Assembly (NCBI GenBank): GCA_900314165.1
Contig: OMUE01000241.1
Span: 1-24,662, forward strand
Length of the DNA: 24,662 nucleotides
Source: an uncultured Acidaminococcus sp.
Lineage (GTDB): Bacteria > Bacillota_C > Negativicutes > Acidaminococcales > Acidaminococcaceae
Direction of reading: 5' to 3'
Positions 22,771 through 24,662 of the stretch are shown here, one piece after another. The translations under genes and the position numbers were made by a program. Numbering within the stretch: the first letter of the stretch is position 1; each line of letters begins with the position of its first letter. The notes below the pieces were generated by a model that was not told the DNA's origin, did not search any database, and was given only the letters and a program-made list of their open reading frames with translations.

Positions 22771-23694
22771 ATGTTTAAAGTATTTATTGACGGTCAGGAA
22801 GGTACTACAGGTCTTCGTTTGGCGCAACGTCTGCAGAAGAGGGATGATATTACCCTTCTTTCTATTAAAAGCAGCCTGCGAAAGGATATCAATGCTCGCT
22901 TAGAAAAGATCGAAGAAGCAGATGTGGCTTTCCTGTGTCTGCCCGATGCTGCTTCTAAAGAAATCGTCCAGGCAGCCGAAGGCTGTGATACTAAAATTAT
23001 TGATACATCGACAGCATTCCGCTGTGCTGATGACTGGGCTTATGGCTTCCCGGAACTTGGCCCTGAATATGTACAGAGAATTTCCACGATGAACCGTATT
23101 GCTAACCCTGGCTGTCATGCATCCGGTTCTATTGCAGTTCTGGCACCTCTTATTGCCAAGGATCTGATTTCTCCCGACGAAACCTATACGCTGACCAGCC
23201 TTACAGGGTATTCCGGCGGCGGGAAGAAAATGATTGCCCAATACGAAAACCTGCATGATGCAGAGTTGGACGCGCCTCGCCTGTACGGCATTACCCAAAG
23301 CCATAAACATCTGCCTGAAATCGTGAAATATGCCCATTTAAATACGGCTCCCATCTTCCTGCCTATCGTAGCTCCTTACTATGCAGGGATGCTGGTCACG
23401 GCTGGGTTTAAAAATCACGAACATCTGAGCCTGACGGGCCTGCGTAAATTGTTTACTGATTTCTATGGTAAACAGGAATTTATCAAGGTGGCTACGGAAG
23501 AACCCGTGTCTAAAATGCTGGGGTCTAATACCCTGTCCGGCAAGGACTTTATGGTCATCTATATTGAAGGCAACGAAGATCGCTTTACGGTTTCTGCCCA
23601 ATTCGATAATTTGGGCAAAGGTGCCAGCGGTGCTGCCATTGAAAATATGAATATCGCACTGGGCGTTGAGCCTACAAAGGGTCTGGACTTCTAA
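22771..23694 (+). CDS. argC: N-acetyl-gamma-glutamyl-phosphate reductase, type 2
   Basis: This 307-aa cytosolic NADPH-dependent enzyme reduces N-acetylglutamyl phosphate to the semialdehyde in arginine synthesis. The N-terminal FIDGQEGTTGLRL is the nucleotide-binding loop of the short, type 2 ArgC. The catalytic cysteine is C115 in ANPGCHASGS. FLCLPDAASKE, TSTAFRCADDWAYGFPEL and SHKHLPEI are further family blocks. The start is ATG 22771, with GAGGGGTGG 5-13 nt upstream; an in-frame GTG at 22756 has no ribosome binding site. The gene is monocistronic between two terminators, away from other arg genes. The 3' terminator hairpin begins within the last codons and includes the stop codon. Confidence 0.95.
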   Translation: MFKVFIDGQEGTTGLRLAQRLQKRDDITLLSIKSSLRKDINARLEKIEEADVAFLCLPDAASKEIVQAAEGCDTKIIDTSTAFRCADDWAYGFPELGPEYVQRISTMNRIANPGCHASGSIAVLAPLIAKDLISPDETYTLTSLTGYSGGGKKMIAQYENLHDAELDAPRLYGITQSHKHLPEIVKYAHLNTAPIFLPIVAPYYAGMLVTAGFKNHEHLSLTGLRKLFTDFYGKQEFIKVATEEPVSKMLGSNTLSGKDFMVIYIEGNEDRFTVSAQFDNLGKGASGAAIENMNIALGVEPTKGLDF

Positions 23695-23708
23695 GTCCAG
23701 ACTTTTTT
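23681..23708 (+). terminator. Intrinsic terminator overlapping the argC stop codon
   Basis: GTCTGGACTT (23681-23690) pairs with AAGTCCAGAC (23693-23702), followed by TTTTTT. The left arm encodes the last codons of argC, and the TAA (23692-23694) spans the 2-nt loop and the right arm. Confidence 0.85.
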
Positions 23709-23719
23709 GTGTAAAGACC

Positions 23720-23747
23720 TTGCGTTTATAAAGAAATCTGCTATAAT
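23720..23747 (+). promoter_or_regulatory. Promoter of the rubrerythrin gene
   Basis: TTGCGT (23720-23725), a 16-bp spacer, and a perfect TATAAT (23742-23747), leaving a leader of about 75 nt. Confidence 0.65.
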
Positions 23748-23828
23748 AAATAATAAGTATTAAAAACAACTTCTTCCAATTAAACTGATTTAAGGAAGAA
23801 GAAATTAAAAAAGGGGAGAATTTACATT

Positions 23829-24377
23829 ATGAAAAAATTCATTTGCAGAATTTGCGGTTATGTGTATGAAGGTGAAGAAGCTCCTGAAAAGTGCCCTCAA
23901 TGTGGCGCTCCTAAAGATAAATTTGACGAACTGAAGGAAGGCGTAAAACAATACGCTGATGAACATGTTGTAGGCGTTGCCAAAGGCGTTGATGAAAAGG
24001 TCCTGGAAGGCCTGCGTCAAAACTTCACCGGTGAATGCTCCGAAGTCGGCATGTACCTGGCTATGAGCCGTGTCGCTGACCGGGAAGGCTATCCTGAAGT
24101 GGCTGAAGCTTACAAGAGAATTGCTTTTGAAGAAGCAGAACATGCCGCTAAGTTTGCTGAACTGCTGGGCGAAGTTGTAACTGACAGCACGAAGAAGAAC
24201 CTGGAAATGAGAGCTGCCGCAGAACAAGGCGCTTGCGCTGGTAAGAAAGAAATCGCTACCTTGGCTAAGAAACTGGGTTACGATGCTATCCATGACACCG
24301 TTCATGAAATGTGCAAAGACGAAGCTCGTCATGGTCGTGTATTCGATGGCCTGCTGGCTCGTTATTTCGCAAAATAA
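23829..24377 (+). CDS. Reverse rubrerythrin (rubredoxin domain N-terminal)
   Basis: This 182-aa non-heme iron protein detoxifies peroxide (and oxygen) in anaerobes using NADH-derived electrons. The rubredoxin centre comes first (C6, C9, C22, C25 in CRICG and CPQCGAP), and the ferritin-like four-helix domain follows. That order is the reverse of classical rubrerythrin and like clostridial revRbr. Diiron ligands are expected among E69/E72 ([10 protein letters not shown]), E101-H105 (EEAEH), E132, and E165-H168 (DEARH). It starts at ATG 23829 after AAAGGGGAG. Codon use is highly biased and the gene has its own strong promoter and terminator, which suggests high expression. It supports an obligately anaerobic host. 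Confidence 0.93.
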   Translation: MKKFICRICGYVYEGEEAPEKCPQCGAPKDKFDELKEGVKQYADEHVVGVAKGVDEKVLEGLRQNFTGECSEVGMYLAMSRVADREGYPEVAEAYKRIAFEEAEHAAKFAELLGEVVTDSTKKNLEMRAAAEQGACAGKKEIATLAKKLGYDAIHDTVHEMCKDEARHGRVFDGLLARYFAK

Positions 24378-24390
24378 TTTAAAGAGAATC

Positions 24391-24421
24391 AAAAGGGCTG
24401 TGATATATCACAGCCCTTTTT
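24391..24421 (+). terminator. Intrinsic terminator after rubrerythrin
   Basis: AAAAGGGCTGTGA (24391-24403) pairs perfectly with TCACAGCCCTTTT (24408-24420) around TATA, followed by T's. Confidence 0.92.
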
Positions 24422-24538
24422 CTATGTGAAAAATTCATTGATTCACGGTATTTTTGCACTTTTATTTACGCATTGCTAAAAATGTGGTAGGCTTATTACA
24501 ACGTATTTAAAAATATGGTGTATGGGGAAGTGGAGTTC

Positions 24539-24662
24539 ATGTACGAAAATTTTATGGTGGCAGTAGGGGCCATTGCTCCTCTGGTCGTCTATTTGGGAAT
24601 GGGTTTATTTATGCGCTGGTATGCCCATTTTGATGATAAAGCAATTTCTAATTTTAATAAAT
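24539..24662 (+). CDS. N-terminal part of a membrane protein, probably an AEC-family permease (runs off the window)
   Basis: The ATG at 24539 follows GGAAGTGGAG. The 41 codons present give MYENFMVAVGAIAPLVVYLG and continue with MGLFMRWYAHFDDKAISNFNK. One membrane helix is followed by a short polar link ending before a second segment. This pattern resembles the start of auxin-efflux-carrier (AEC) type organic anion permeases. Too little is present to be sure. Confidence 0.5.
   Translation, partial: MYENFMVAVGAIAPLVVYLGMGLFMRWYAHFDDKAISNFNK

Overview
The window reads as a chromosomal segment of a moderately GC-rich, strictly anaerobic, amino-acid-using Firmicute. A Negativicute of the Acidaminococcaceae type is my best guess. 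The basis is the lspA-rluD-pyrR-smc-ftsY order, a reverse-type rubrerythrin, a diaminopropionate ammonia-lyase, strong AGGAGG-type ribosome binding sites, and several GTG/TTG starts. The taxon is inferred from gene content, not proven.

Layout. Bases 1-1592 hold an IS110-family insertion sequence on the minus strand. Its left-end noncoding region folds like a bridge RNA, and the element abuts a REP-like intergenic repeat. Bases 1728-1958 carry a promoter and a 6S RNA (SsrS). A housekeeping operon follows on the plus strand: lspA, rluD, pyrR, smc, ftsY (1998-8419). Next is an AbgB-like M20 amidohydrolase (8504-9934), convergent with a minus-strand operon panC-panD-BASS transporter (12346 down to 10104). 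From a long AT-rich divergent spacer, an ECF S component and a pyridoxal-kinase-like gene run rightward (12739-14101). They are followed by a TatD-associated radical SAM protein, a second M20 peptidase of the CPG2 type, an unrecognised 370-aa protein, and diaminopropionate ammonia-lyase (to 19099). A membrane-anchored beta-propeller-like protein lies on the minus strand (19168-20220). The right part has a stand-alone HMA metallochaperone plus a Zn/Cd/Pb-type P1B ATPase, a type-2 argC, a reverse rubrerythrin, and the first 41 codons of a probable AEC-family permease.

How the parts work together. The panC-panD-BASS operon has no panB or panE nearby, which suggests pantothenate is made from imported pantoate or ketopantoate. 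The ECF S component plus kinase suggests vitamin B6 uptake and trapping. The two M20 hydrolases suggest salvage of amidated or glutamylated compounds. The metal exporter is split into a 72-aa HMA protein and an ATPase lacking an N-terminal HMA domain, and each gene is preceded by the same AT-rich dyad.

The most unusual material is: (i) an IS110 element whose ends, core dinucleotides, bridge RNA and junction promoter can all be proposed from the sequence; (ii) the 370-aa protein at 16555-17667, which looks like a catalytically dead, intact relative of IS110 transposases; and (iii) a family of modular intergenic repeats built from 7-bp purine-rich units and GC-rich palindromes, found at seven places.
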